From NCBI RefSeq assembly GCF_004359215.1, contig NC_090620.1:3315492-3379491 (forward strand): a stretch of DNA of 64,000 bases, read 5' to 3'. The notes beneath the pieces are model-generated. The model made no database searches. It saw only the letters and a program-made list of their open reading frames with translations, and was not told the origin of the DNA. Position numbers and translations under genes: made by a program. This stretch comes from Bremia lactucae (taxonomy: Eukaryota; Oomycota; Peronosporomycetes; Peronosporales; Peronosporaceae). This document shows positions 32,909-44,795 of this stretch, in pieces (the first letter of the stretch is position 1; each line of letters opens with the position of its first letter).

Positions 32909-34589
32909 ATGGCTAACAAGTCCATGCGGTGTGCGAGTAGTGCGGCGCCTTCGGCTGCGGCTCCTGCAGCCGCGGGTGACGCATTATTGTCTCCTGCGGC
33001 AGACAATCCGTCTGCCGTAGTATCGTCTTCTCCCGCAACGCTAAATGTTGCGGGTGCACTTGATGAGTCACCACATGGATGTGATCCCTCTTGAAAGGTC
33101 GACTATGAGTGCGAGTCGGAAGAAATAGTCGACTCGGGGAGAACAGAACAGTCGCCTGATCATTGTCAGGCGGCTGGTCATGAGCCTTCGAATGAGGGGG
33201 CTCATTCGAGTAGACGTGCTGGTAGCATTCGCTACAGCATGTTCGGTTCCGACGAGGAGAATGATTCCTCATCGTCAGCACCGTCTCCCGTGCCGTAATT
33301 CGCACATATTTCTGTGCGTGGTGATAACGATGGCGTAAGCTATCGTAATAAGAGTTCTTGTGGTTTCTCTGCTTCAGTGGGTGCTACTCAGGGGATCGTT
33401 GACACTAAAATGGCTCATCTTGCCACTGTGAAGAAGCCGTGGCTTTTGCCCGAACAGCTAATTACTAGCTTGTCTGGAGAGACTACTCCTCACAACAAAT
33501 ATCCCTTATTTATTGCGACAAAGCTACCTGGCCTTGATCCCAGCGCGAAGAACTTTAGCGCTGAAGAAGAGTTCTATCTCGATGCTTTTTTCAAGCATCG
33601 GTGGTATAGTGGCAACGATAAGCGAGATAAAGTCTCGCTTATGCAAGCCTGGAGCGCGTTCATTCGCAATGTGAAATACATTGGACGCGAAGTCTGGCCT
33701 CAAAGACTTAACGCGATTCGCGTAAAGTTTGAGAAACGAACTTCAACGGTGCATCGTATAAAATGGATCGGTTATCTCGTGAGGCAGGACTTCCATGACT
33801 CACGTGGGGTGATCCCTGTCCGTGTTGTGTTGACAACACGAAGAGAGCAAAAGGGGATGTGTATTCCCTTTCTTCGCCCTAAGGAAGTGCTCGCATCTCT
33901 ATCCAGATGCGCGATGTGATTGACGTTTTGCAATCAATTTACAAACGCCAAGGCGCGTGTTATTCGATGGACCTTCTAATCCATCGGATGGGTCTCGTCA
34001 TGCTGACGGACGAGGCCCTCAACGTCAACAATCATCTGGGAACGAGATTCCCAGCTGTCATGTGAAGGTGGATACCCACGCCAGCGAACAAGATAACTCG
34101 TTTGCTGCCCCCTCACATCACGGTGGTTTCGGATGTGAAACGTTGACCACTGTGGGATCCAGCAATGTTGTGGCGGAGGAGGAAAATGTAGATCTGAATC
34201 GTGTGTCGGATCTAGAGTCAAAGATCGACAAACTTGATCGCTATCTCCATGTATTGGAGGAGAACCTCGAACACGAGCGCGGTACGCGTCGCTCGTTGGA
34301 GCAGACGGTGCAGGCTCACTATATCGAACGGTTGGAACACCGTCCAAAGAGTGCGAACACCATATTGGAGAACGAACGGAAGTACCACGCTCTTCGTGAT
34401 GAGCTGTCGTCAGCTCATCGCATTTTGGAGGATTTTCGGAACCGGTATGGGAAACTCCAGGTTCAACATGAGAATCTGGTTCGCGATCACAAGAATCTTT
34501 TAGGGACTCTTGATCAGGGTGGTCAGATCCGTCCTCGGAAGAAGCCGCGTACTGATGGTACGGGCGGAGCCGACCAACGTAATACGTAG
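32909..34589 (+). pseudogene. antisense open frame between pol and 3' LTR of family A copy 3
   Basis: On the strand opposite pol, a frame starts at ATG 32,909 and stays open to 33,919 except for TGA (33,092) and TAA (about 33,296). It then shifts to the frame 33,957-34,589, giving about 560 codons in all. The first part is Ala/Ser/Pro-rich and acidic. The middle (33,400-33,800) is a compact basic region with PWLLPEQLITSLSGET and EEEFYLDAFFKHRWYSG. The last part is a strong coiled coil (SDLESKIDKLDRYLHVLEEN, HALRDELSSAHRILEDFRNR) ending in basic RPRKKPRTDG. No known domain is recognised. It overlaps the chromodomain and linker in antisense. A similarly placed coil-ended frame exists in element C. 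Confidence 0.55.
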
Positions 34590-34926
34590 GATGCGTTCGC
34601 ATTCTACGTGGCAATTCTACTGTGTACGCATTGCCTCTGCGATGCAGTACACGGAAAGGCCAAATGAACTTGGGTAGTAATTTACTGCTACCCACATTAG
34701 TGACTACAGGCTTGGGTAAATTTACCGTAGATAGTAGTACTAGGTCATTAATATTAAATGAAAGAACATTTGATCTTCCATGTTTGTCTGCGTTCCGTTT
34801 CTGACGGTCCACTGCGTTTGGAATGGAATCCTGTACAAAACGGATTTCTGACTCCCGAGCCAGCAGAAATTTCTCTGCCGACTCATTTGTTTTGTCTTTT
34901 TCAGTGCGCTTTGTGCGCACTGCCAT
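33976..34926 (-). pseudogene. integrase C-terminus and chromodomain, family A copy 3
   Basis: A 316-aa frame. Residues 1-125 are the integrase end (FNINDLVLLSTVNLP, KLLPKFIWPFRVL, RTHPTYYVGRLRPYHQY). Residues 126-260 are a Ser/Pro/His-rich linker. The last about 55 residues are a chromodomain with TSYLVRWRGYPPSHDSWES. The domain binds modified histone tails in related elements. Confidence 0.85.
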
Positions 34927-35157
34927 GAGATCTTTCTCATCTTGGATGTCGATTGCTTCGATATCGACATCAGTCGCGTCGCTGGTAACTTCGACGAGTG
35001 ATGAGCATGAGCCAGAAATGGTTTTGCTTGTGCGAGTCCCCCCTCCCTTGAACTAGAGGATTCATCTAGTTCGGTGAATATTCGAGGATGGCGTTAGCCG
35101 TTCACGAAGAACGGTGTATGCGTTGTAGACGCATGCACCGAATTATTGATGGCGAAT

Positions 35158-35999
35158 TTAACAATTGGTAAAAACTCGCTCTAATTTGGATACGATTATC
35201 TCTTTGAGAACGCGAGTTACGCGTTCCATCTGACCATCTGTCTCTGGATGATGAGAAGTTGACATAGTCAGCCGTGTTCCGATTTCTCGGAACACGGATT
35301 GCCAAAATTCTGCCGTGAACCGTAGATCTCTATCCGAGACCAGTTCACGGGGTAAACCGTGGAGTTCGAATACCGTGTCGATAAAGACACGGGCACAACC
35401 CGGAGCCGTAATTGACTCTGGTATCGCAGCAAGATGGTACATCTTGCTGAATCTGTCTACAAAAACAAGGATTCAATTGTCTTTGTGATTGTCTTCAGGA
35501 AATCCGAAGCCGGAGTCCATAGATACGGACTGCCAACACTCTACCGGAAGTGGTAGAGGTTGAAAAGGTGCACGGGATGAAAGGCTAGGCTTCACCCGTT
35601 GACATACCTCGCAAGCACGAATGCACTTGCGCACGAACTGATACTTGCGGGCCAGTAAAATTCGCGACTTACTGTGAGATAAGTTGTCTCACGTCCACGA
35701 TGCCCACTTGTTGGTGCATCGTAACACTCATACATGATGCGCAAGCGCAAATCATTGTGAGTTGGGACGACGACACGTGGAGTGTCGCCGGCAACGGCTG
35801 TATGATACAATAAGCCGTTGCGTATTGTGTATCGATCGGATGTCGGTCGATATAAAGCCGGTAAATCCTTAGAAGATTTATCGGATAGATTCATCAGATG
35901 ATCCGTTAAACGCAGAAGGTCCTTACCTTCTGCGTACGCTTTCTTTACGTCATTAAACAAGGTTAATGATGGAAAACGAGTGTACCGATTAACAGACAA
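35158..35999 (-). pseudogene. integrase zinc finger and catalytic core, family A copy 3
   Basis: The frame 35,592-35,999 has the HHCC region (YECYDAPTSGHRGRETTY). The frame 35,158-35,442 has the core with LVSDRDLRFTAEFWQSVF, which keeps the second catalytic Asp, and HHPETDGQMERVTRV with the Glu. A frame break lies between, and a second at about 35,150. Confidence 0.85.
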
Positions 36000-36419
36000 A
36001 CACAGGTTACTGTGGTCTTGCGGATGGTCCCGCCAAGGCCCAACTGTTCGCCTCGAAAATAAACGCTAGATCGAGCGATATATATAGCGGAACCAATGCA
36101 CTTCAGCCTGAAACAGGCTTTCGTTTACTCGGGTGCATATCGTCCACCAAAACGACACGAAGTCGGAGGTTTTGGAACAATAGACCTCTCTTATGTAGAG
36201 CGAGAAATATCGCATATAAAGTTACAAGCGATTGCAAAGGTGAAATCGCTGCCAAACGCTCCCAGAGCACTACGCCTATGAGTGAAGTGCTCTATGCCAC
36301 GTACAAGAAACACTATGCAAAGTGATTTATCCCAGCAAGCAAAAGCGGAGAACGCGGGCCCGACCCTGTTGTGAATCACAACGGCGAGGCGGGCCATAAA
36401 TAATCGTTCGGGTCAGTAG

Positions 36420-36720
36420 GTGCGGAGCATTTTACTGCTTGAGCAAAGTCAAAAGAATTTGCGATCTCTTGACGGAGTTGCTCCTCACACACAAACACAT
36501 TGTATTAAAATGCCCTTGGAGTTGAAACTAACATCACCACCTTGCAAAAAAATCAAAATGGCAAACAAGTTGTCACTTAAATCCCTACTGGATTGTGGGG
36601 CGTCGAGCAAATTCATTCGTCACCAATCGCTTAAAGTTCGTATGCTGAAGTTCATTAAGCGCGATATACATCTAATGAGGATGATATGCGTCTTTTATTG
36701 AAACGTGTAGTCAAAATCAA
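36420..36720 (+). pseudogene. protease of element E
   Basis: Contains LKSLLDCGASSKFIRHQSLK, the retropepsin active site with D-C-G-A, like family A copy 1. The frame breaks soon after. Confidence 0.75.
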
Positions 36721-37775
36721 ATACACGTTGAGGATGAAGAGTACGATGATAGTTTCATAGTACTGGATGTAAAGAACCAATTTAATGTAACCCAAAGAAA
36801 AGCATGCTCAGAAAGGACAAACCATGCATAAATTGAAAGCATCGATTAGGTAGAATGACTCTCTCTTGTTCAATAGATGGCCATCTAATGAACGTCTTAA
36901 ACCGTCTACAAGCGTAAGAGTGAGTGCGGTTGCCTCAATTGGGGTTCGGTCGTTAGTACGACTGCACAAGACATCAGTGTGATAACCCATCACATTGTGA
37001 AGTAAGATACCGGCGGCTGTGCACAAACACAGGCAGCGCGGAAGGTTTCTCCCTCGATTAAGTCGAGCAGACCGGGACAACAACGCTTATGATGAAATCA
37101 ACATCGACGGAGGGTTAGACCGCAGCACTAAAATTCTAGATAGACTGGACAGTTGATCGTTGAAGATCTCGCTGTGTTTGCGAAGCCACAGCTCGAGGTA
37201 GTTAAGGGATACCCCAAATAAAACTAGAGGGAGTTAGTCCCCATGGTTTTGGAAAAAAAAGTTCCCAGAAACCTGCCGTAAAAGTCTCCAGGTACTTTGG
37301 AAAAAGTTCCAAAGGGGAAAAGAGACATGAATGTTTTTGTAAATGATGGATCAAGTGTAGGCGCTTATACACTTTATTTGCGGCCCGAATTTAATTTCGG
37401 AGATTACTCAATTGCCAACGCTAGAACCGAAATGGCTCTTGCGGGATCTGCATAGTGACAAAGTCAAGCAGATCTGCACGTTTGTCACAGATGACAAGCA
37501 CGTGGCCGATATTTGGTCGGCAAGAGTATTTCTTGAGAGCGAACGGGTTCTCAGCAGCTCATTGGTGAACAAGAGTGCTCTTGATGAGACGACTCGCATT
37601 GAACGTTATAAGTCCCAATCCTGAAAACCCTGAAGACAAATGCTATTTTCAGATAGGGATTAGTAGAAGTTAAGGATGTCTTTCCTGAATCAGTACCCTG
37701 CGAGTCGCCTAAGAATAAAGGCACTCGACACGAAATCGACCTAAGACCAGGTTCGAAATACTGCGTCATGAAGCA

Positions 37776-38715
37776 GTGGACATTGCCTTGTACAGGTATT
37801 ATATAGCGATCGACAAGCTATTTTGCCGATCGCTTAGCAGCGGGCCATGTGTGGAGTCAACCTCCACACATAGCTCTTCGTCCTTCTGTATGCGTAAAGC
37901 ATCAGGAGGATGGCGGGTTTGTGCATGCGCTCAAAACATTGAATGCTGCAACCGTACCGGCTCGAACGCCGATACCACAAAAAGACGTAATCACTGACGG
38001 TATGTCAAAGAGTTCTATCTTCACGTCAATGGATCTGATAAATAGATTCATTCAGATTCATATGCGTGAACAGGATATCCCGTTTACAGGAGTAAGCACC
38101 CCAAGTGGAATGCCTTGGGATATGCTAGTAATGCTACAAGGGAATAGTAATGCCCCTGGAACGTTCAACAGATGTATTAACACTCTATTAATATCGATGC
38201 CGTTCTTAGCACCGAGTTATCTCAATGGTGACTTCGTTCGTAGCCGAGCCATGGACGAAAAGTCGGTCGTTGAAGTACATCATACTTACGTCCTAAAAGC
38301 TCTTACACTTCTAGGAGAGCTTAAGCGGTACGCAAATCTCAAGAAGTGTATATTTGCTGCAAAAGCTACCACTTTTTGGTTGCGTCTTCTTACAATTCGG
38401 TATACGCCAGATCCCGAAAAGATCAAGGCGATCACCGACTGGCCTGTGCCAGCCAACGCAAGGTACTCTGAAAAATTCTCGGCTCTGCGGCGTTCTTGCA
38501 AAAGTATTTGCGCAACTATGCCGAAATTACAATGCATAGTGCTTATCGTACTCAAGAAAACTGTGAAGTGGTCATTGGACTCTGATTGTCATCACTTCGT
38601 TGGAGGCATCAGGCAAAGTTTAATCCAATCGCCGATCTTTGTGATAGCACTTAAAAAAAGACAAAATATCATGGGGTCTGTGGCGCCAGCGATTTTGCAA
38701 TCGGTTGTGCGCTAA
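37776..38715 (+). pseudogene. reverse transcriptase of element E
   Basis: A long frame (37,849-38,715) with ARTPIPQKDVITDGMSKSSI, DLINRFIQIHMREQDIPFTG and NSNAPGTFNRC. The catalytic Y-x-D-D is replaced by SYLNGDFVRS, so the palm is dead. Conserved DPEKIKAITDWPVP follows. Confidence 0.85.
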
Positions 38716-40080
38716 TGTATAATGACACAGACGGCGCACAGCGGCTCGGTCGCGTCGTTTTTAACCGGCTGAGCGTAATTATTTGGGGCATAACAAGGAG
38801 CTCCTTGCCATGAAATTCGCATTCGCTAATTAGGAGACAAGCCCATAACTGACTACGCGTCTTTACGCACCTCTCGTAAAGATGAATTGCTAGAAAAATT
38901 ACCGAAAGATAGAATGGAGTAATGGTCTCTTTTTGTTTGAAGGATAACTTCTATATGAATATAAGCCTGGACGACTTAATGTCGTCGTTACACTTTTGCG
39001 CCGGATTGACATTAAGTCGGCTGCACCATCAACAGTGAGGATAAGGCCACTGTTGCAACATATGCAACTTTACTTCACAACGTCGAATAGCCTATACACA
39101 AGACAAGGCTTTAATAGGTTTGATAAATTACCTCATAAATTCATCACAACCATTCATAGAGGGATTGTAAATTTGCATGCGATCTTCATCGAATTGATGC
39201 ACAACCTGCAACGGTTTACCGTAATATATAGCTAGGATTTCCGGCGACGCACCTTGAATTGTCGCTCGTACTCATAATTATATGCGCTTGCGCATCAATT
39301 TTGAGTGTCACGATGCAACAAAAAGTAGGCATCGTGGAGGTGAGAAGAATTACCTCGCAGTAAGTTTCAAGTTTACTGGTCTCGCTTGTATGTGTATATG
39401 CGCAAGCACAATCGTGCGTGCAACTTTAATCACCGAATGTTAGTCTAATGCTTCACTTCGAGCGATATACTAGCCTCTGCATATCTCTGCAGAGTGTTGG
39501 TAGTCCGTATCTGGGGACTTTGTCTTCGGATTTTCCAAAGACGCTTACAAGAATAATGGTATTTTTGCGTTTGTAAATCATTTCAGCAAGACGACTCTTC
39601 TTGTTGAAGTCCCAGAGTAGATTCCACCCAAAAGTAGTGCTCATGTACGATATTTCGACTCCACAAATTACCCCGTGAACTGATTTCGAATTGAGATTTC
39701 CGGTTCACGGCGGAGTTTTGAAATATCGTGTTACAATTACTTGGAGCAAGATTAAAAGTGTCAACATCTTACCATCCTGAAACAGATGGCATACAGAACG
39801 CACAAATTGTTTCCTCGAAGAAATGCTTTGATGATACGTTTACTCGTTTACAAGTTGGAGCAAATTTTTGTCAATGTCAAAATTTGTGATCAACGAATCG
39901 CATACCCACCTTTATGGAGTGTGACTCTTGTTCAAATGGAGGAGGGGCCCGCTCGCACAAAAAATGATCTGAGACTTGCTCATCATGCGTTGACTCAACA
40001 GTCAATGCGAATGACACTAATGTTAATACAATTAACATCGAAGAATACAGATTAAATAATAGCAATGAAGCTATTGCTGA
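38716..40080 (+). pseudogene. RNase H and integrase remnants of element E
   Basis: Scattered short blocks remain: KELLAMK near 38,800, ITDYASLRT near 38,845, and integrase-like HPETDGIQNAQIV near 39,775. No frame longer than 90 codons is supported. Confidence 0.5.
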
Positions 40081-40399
40081 CTCTAATATGCTGGTATACC
40101 AATGACATTTCCAGTGAGAGCTTCATTGCTCTCACTGGAAAGGAGAATTAAATCTTTGCAGTGGGCACTGGATGCACTAAAAAACGATACAAACCAAGTC
40201 AATAGGTAAATACATGTTGTCTCGAAAAAAAATGGTTCTATTCGTGCAAGGCTTTATTGCTGACGAGGTCGACCGATAGAAACGAACCGCTGACAAAGTG
40301 GAAAAGCAAATTTTTGCTGACTTGATGTAAACAACCTATCGTTTTGTTTGAATCTGCCTAAACATGTTGTGATCAATGTGGGTGCTGAAGAATATCATC

Positions 40400-41035
40400 C
40401 AGTTTCATGAAGTGCACCTCCAGCGCAATGCATGACCGATAGGGCTACGCGCGCACGCATCGAAAGTTCTACGTCGGCCGTCTCCGCCCGTACTATCACG
40501 TCGCGGCTTCTTCCGAGCGTGAATCAAACTTTCTGGCTCCAAAACGCTTGCCAGATACTTCATACTTCCGGCTTGACGAGCTGCCACCAGCTATTTGCGA
40601 AGGGCCAAAACGCCTATTCTTTCGCCAGTTGGGCGGTAATATGTTCCGCGTCGGTCATAAGATCGATCGCTTAAAAGTCAATGCTTCGTCGACATTAAGT
40701 CGTGACGACGCCTATGCTCGTTATTCACGTCATCCCGTAAGCCGCGGAGAACGCGATTGCGATCATGTTGACGAAAGGAGAATCCGGCAAATAAAATCAG
40801 ATCTGGTCAAGTCAATTCTACTCCTCCACTTCCACTGATGAACTCAAAGCATCTGACGCGCTTCCTCTTGGAAGGCTCCTTGAATTTCTGCGATGTGAGG
40901 TAGTTCGAACGAGTTATCTCGTTCGTTTGCGGGTGCATCCGCCCTCGCAGGATAGCTGGGAGCCTCGCTTCCAACTGAACATTGACGCTCTGAGTCTTGT
41001 CGATTAGTACGACAAGACTAATTTTCTGGTCTAAA
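40400..41035 (+). pseudogene. integrase C-terminus and chromodomain of element E
   Basis: Near 40,450 a frame reads RKFYVGRLRPYYHVAASSER, equivalent to the THPTYYVGRLRPYHQYAASS of family A. At about 40,895-41,005 another reads TSYLVRLRVHPPSQDSWEPR, a chromodomain with the second cage Trp lost (WRG to RVH). Confidence 0.75.
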
Positions 41036-41135
41036 NNNNNNNNNNNNNNNNNNNNNNNNNNNNNNNNNNNNNNNNNNNNNNNNNNNNNNNNNNNNNNNNN
41101 NNNNNNNNNNNNNNNNNNNNNNNNNNNNNNNNNNN
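41036..41135. other. assembly gap (100 N placeholder)
   Basis: Exactly 100 N of unknown true size, lying at the border between transposon DNA and the gene island. The end of element E and any third antisense frame are hidden here. Confidence 0.99.
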
Positions 41136-41360
41136 CGAGTCTCTCTACTGAGGTGCGTCGCGTTGCGGCTAGACGGAGCATCTGCGAGTGTTTATTAATC
41201 CACTCAATGCTTCCGCGTGTCCTCTACCGCTCGCATTCTTCCAGCGTCCTCTAATTGTTCTATTGCGCGTATATTTCTGCCTCTTAGCAGCAGACAAACG
41301 TCCCTTGATTCTTTGACTTTTGTGCACCCCCTGGACGCATTGCTCCTCTACGCGTTGCGA

Positions 41361-43881
41361 ATGACCAGCTCGTCGTATTCCTCCAATCACAATCCAAAAG
41401 CGTTTCTGTCCCCTACCGACGTTGCGGAGCTCGCCGCCGCGGCAGTCGCGGCGCTTCCGAGTACTTTGTCACAGGCCAATTTAGCGCTCGAACAGTCGAC
41501 TACGAGCGCACATCGTACGGAAAACGGTGATATTGTGCATCATCATCAAGCCACCCATCGTGGAGGCAACGCGACACTGGTAACGTCGACAACGACGACG
41601 ATTCATCACATGGGAAGTGCTAGCAAGACCTCTTGTAGTGATCTCAATGGCTCCACTCCATCGCCGCCGTACTCGTTGCATCCTCATACCCATCACCATC
41701 ATCATCACGTTTCTCACGGATCCAATTTGCTTGCCAATGGCAGTCTCAGTGGACTTCCACATGCTACTTTAGGGCCAAGTAGCTACGAAAAACCCCTTGG
41801 AGGTGTGCGTCTTGTTGCGTCCCCGACATTTCAAGGCGATTTAAATCAAATTGATGCTGGATTAAGTTCCGAAGACGCTACGGTGCAAGTCGAAGCGGCA
41901 AAGAAGCTACGCGTGTTACTTTCATCCGAACGGGATTTATTAATTCGTCAAGTACGACCTGGGTTGTAGGTTTTCAAGACGTGGAAAGTTGGTATATTAA
42001 TGAACGTTTGTTTTGAACGTAGATGCTTGAAAAGAATTGGACGCCTCGATTGATTCAATGGCTACGTCTTCGTGATCGACCAACGTTACAAGTCGAAGCG
42101 TTATGGGCTTTAACAAACATTGCCGCGGGGGCGACGGATAATACATCGGTATTGCTTCAAAATGGCGTGATTCCAACATTGGTGTCGCTCTTGGATTCGT
42201 CTAATGAAGAGGTAAATGGACTTTATTATTTTCAAGACATTACGTGATTTTAGAAACGCTCATCAGGTTCATGATGTAGGTTTTGGAACAATCGGTGTGG
42301 GTGTTAGGAAATTTAGCAGGTGAAGGAGCAGCGACGCGCGATCTTGTGCTGAGTGCGGGTGCATTGACGCCATTGGTAATTAATTTAAAAAAGACGTCAT
42401 GGGATCGATTGTCCCTCTTGCGGATTTTAACGTGGACAATTAGCAATTTATGTGATGGTCAGCCACGACCGGTGTTTGAGATTGCAGTGATTTTGCCATC
42501 TTTAGCCAAGATGTTGACGAGTACGGATACGGAGATCTTAAGTCATGTATGTTGGGCCTTTTCGCACTTGTGCGATGGACCAAGTACGCACATTCAAGCC
42601 GTTGTTGACTCGGAAGTGTGTTTTCGACTTGTGGAGTTATTAAGTCATTCGTCCTGGCGCGTTACAAAACCTGCTTTACGAGCAATTGGAAACATTGTGT
42701 GTGCCGAAGATGATCATGATTATACTCAACATATTATTGAATGTGGTGCCGTGCCGTCATTACGACGATTGATTGCTCATTCGAATCGAGAGATTCAAAA
42801 AGAAGCGTGTTGGACGTTGTCAAATATTGCGGCCGGGACAGTCAATCAAATTCAATGTGTATTAGATTCCGGATGCATTCCTTCGTTAATGGGACTTGCT
42901 GCTTCGGATGCAACGGATGCGGAAGTCAAGAGTGAAGCGTGTTGGGTGGTTTTAAATGCCACATCCTGTGGTTCCGATACTCAGATTGAATACTTGGTGA
43001 ATCAAGGATGTATTCAGATCTTAGGCAATCTCTTAGAGGAGACAAGTATGGTTATGATGGCATTAGAAGGATTGGAACGAATTCTTCAAGTGGGTGAACT
43101 CGAAGCAAAACGTACAAAATGTCCGAATCCATACGCCAGTCTCATGGCATCGGCAAACATTGAAACATTGGTTTCGCATAAATCGGCAACAGTGGCAAAA
43201 CGAGCATCCCGGATTTGGCAACAACATTTTGTAACGTGTGCCATTTGTCTTGGTCCGTTTTCGAAACACTCGAATGATACGTTTTTTTGTGCGGAATGCA
43301 AATGTAATGTCTGTACGACGTGTGATTGTACGGTGTTTCATTTAAAGTATCAAGAAAGTTTATGGCTGGAAGAAACAGTGAAAGAAACGAATGAAAAACA
43401 AGCCCGTCAAGCCTCGAAACGTAGTAAACGACAAAAGAAACGACAGCGTACGAAAGAGCGGAAAGCTGCACTTCTTCGCGGACAAAAGATTGCATTAAGT
43501 ACTGACAAAGGATTCAAGCAAAGGCCTCCACTACATAAAGCACAAGACGAGCATGTATCGTCGGATGAAGAATCGTCGAGTAAATCAGGTGAAGAGTATC
43601 GACGTCGACGGCAGGAAAGTGACGATTTGGGTACTGAACATGGATTTAATGGGTCCAATGACGAGGAAGAAGGAACGACAAGTCTTGGCGAGGAAGAGGA
43701 CGCCATGATTGGAAAGAATAGGAATGGGAATGTACTTGATGAAATGGTGTCAGCAAATGACAAATTGGTGTCGTACTTGCTCGAGACGGGATCAATTATG
43801 GCACTTGCAGAACGCTTGGACTTGGAGGACGATAGTATGTGGCTTGTGGCGGAAAAGGATCGAAGAGCTCTTCATGCGTAA
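41361..43881 (+). CDS. importin-alpha-like armadillo protein with C-terminal zinc finger (793 aa)
   Basis: Exons 41,361-41,951, 42,023-42,211 and 42,280-43,881, joined in frame at GTACGA..TAG and GTAAAT..TAG introns of 71 and 68 bp. Residues about 165-565 are armadillo repeats with importin-alpha signatures (LWALTNIAAGATDNT, VWVLGNLAGEG, ACWTLSNIAAGTVNQI). These form the groove that binds nuclear localisation signals. The N-terminus (1-160) is Ser/Thr- and His-rich (a run of six His) and shows no basic importin-beta-binding segment. After the repeats comes a Cys-rich zinc-finger-like unit from residue 580 (CAICLGPF .. CAECKCNVCTTCDC), then a very basic stretch (SKRSKRQKKRQRTKERK) and an acidic tail. 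It is longer than usual importin alpha (about 530 aa). Role as a nuclear import receptor is likely but regulation may differ. Confidence 0.88.
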
Positions 43882-44315
43882 ATCGGGCCGTGTCAATTGA
43901 GAAGAAAAAAAAGGGTACGAAATTTACAGAATGGGCGTGTTTCGGACGAAAAAGGAGACTTTTTTGTAACGATGATTCCAATTGTAGTGGAATTCTTGGG
44001 TCATTTTGAACATACAAACACAAAAATACCACTTCAATGTGCTTTTTTTTAAAGTTGTTTTTTAATAGGACCCACATGTGAATACTTTAAAAAACCCGCA
44101 AAATAATGAACGCTTATGTTCCTCGATTAATAGTAGCAATGAAGTAGTCTGCCAACCTCCTCTATCTGACTAATAACGACCAGAAGTACTCACTTCACAG
44201 GCACAACGAGCGTGGCCAACTTGCATTCTTGGGTTTTGTATTTTTTTTTCATCCCAGTGTCGTTATTGTCTAGTTCCTACTTCTGACCCATAGTATTATG
44301 GGTCGACGTATTAAG
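43882..44315. other. convergent intergenic region (434 bp)
   Basis: 3' ends of the importin-alpha-like gene and of eS27 face each other. T-rich blocks lie on both strands; no gene is seen. Confidence 0.7.
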
Positions 44316-44795
44316 TTAGTCGGTCTTTTTGCGGTATTGACACCCATCTGTAAGTCGGGCTTTCCCGCCCGTTGGCTGACAGAGCATCACGGAGCATGAG
44401 CCACAAAGAACGACCGTCTGGGCGTGGCTAAACACGGGAGTAATGTTGAAACAGCCTGGGCATTTGACGTCCATGAAGTACGAGTTCGGAGCTTGAACGA
44501 GACGTCGCAACTTGTGCTTGGAAGCCTCGACGGCAGCGGATGGGTACAACAGGTCACAAGTCTATTAAAAATAGAAAGAAAATAATACACGTAAGCATGT
44601 TTGTCGTATTCATACATTACGCCCCTCTACCGACAACACAGTAGACAGAAGAAGGAGAGAGCATTCCTGCGACTGTCGGGACTCTTTCAGTCCGTCGCAA
44701 CGGCTTTAAATGATCGATTTTCTCTGCAGCAATGGCTCCTTCTTCGTGTCAACGTGTAGCTTATCGTAGGTCTCATTCCCGCAGTAACTCACCAT
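44316..44795 (-). CDS. RPS27: 40S ribosomal protein eS27 (82 aa)
   Basis: Exon 1 is only the ATG (44,793-44,795). It is followed by GTGAGT and a 231-bp intron ending ATAG at 44,562. Exon 2 (44,316-44,561) continues T-C-D-L-L-Y-P-S. The protein has [20 protein letters not shown] and [20 protein letters not shown], i.e. the C4 zinc ribbon (CPGC..CGSC) of eS27, and the length (82 aa) equals the family norm. It sits in the head/platform of the small ribosomal subunit. A start inside exon 2 would need a non-ATG codon, so the ATG-only exon is the better model. Divergent neighbour: GLE1. Confidence 0.93.

Larger units (their letters stand above)
32352..36000 (-). mobile_element. Ty3/gypsy family A copy 3 (IN-chromodomain-3' LTR)
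   Basis: Minus strand: integrase zinc finger (35,592-35,999), integrase core (35,158-35,442), integrase end plus chromodomain (33,976-34,926), polypurine tract (32,794-32,803) and 3' LTR (32,352-32,793). The 5' half is missing and is replaced at 36,000 by element E. The space between PPT and chromodomain holds an antisense open frame. Confidence 0.87.
36090..41035 (+). mobile_element. Ty3/gypsy element E (family A relative), plus strand, decayed
   Basis: Order: gag end (36,096-36,300), protease (36,420-36,720), linker, RT (37,776-38,450), RNase H (38,560-39,000), integrase (39,300-40,100), integrase end (about 40,400-40,850) and chromodomain (about 40,890-41,010). It then enters the 100-N gap. 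It lacks LTRs in view. Proteins resemble family A but are clearly more diverged. Confidence 0.8.

Noticed and set aside
41481..41762. Met/Arg-rich minus-strand frame in the first importin-like exon
   Set aside because: Shadow of the His/Thr-rich coding sequence on the other strand.
43407..43763. Ser/Phe-rich minus-strand frames under the importin-like gene
   Set aside because: Antisense shadows of the acidic and basic tail of the real gene.
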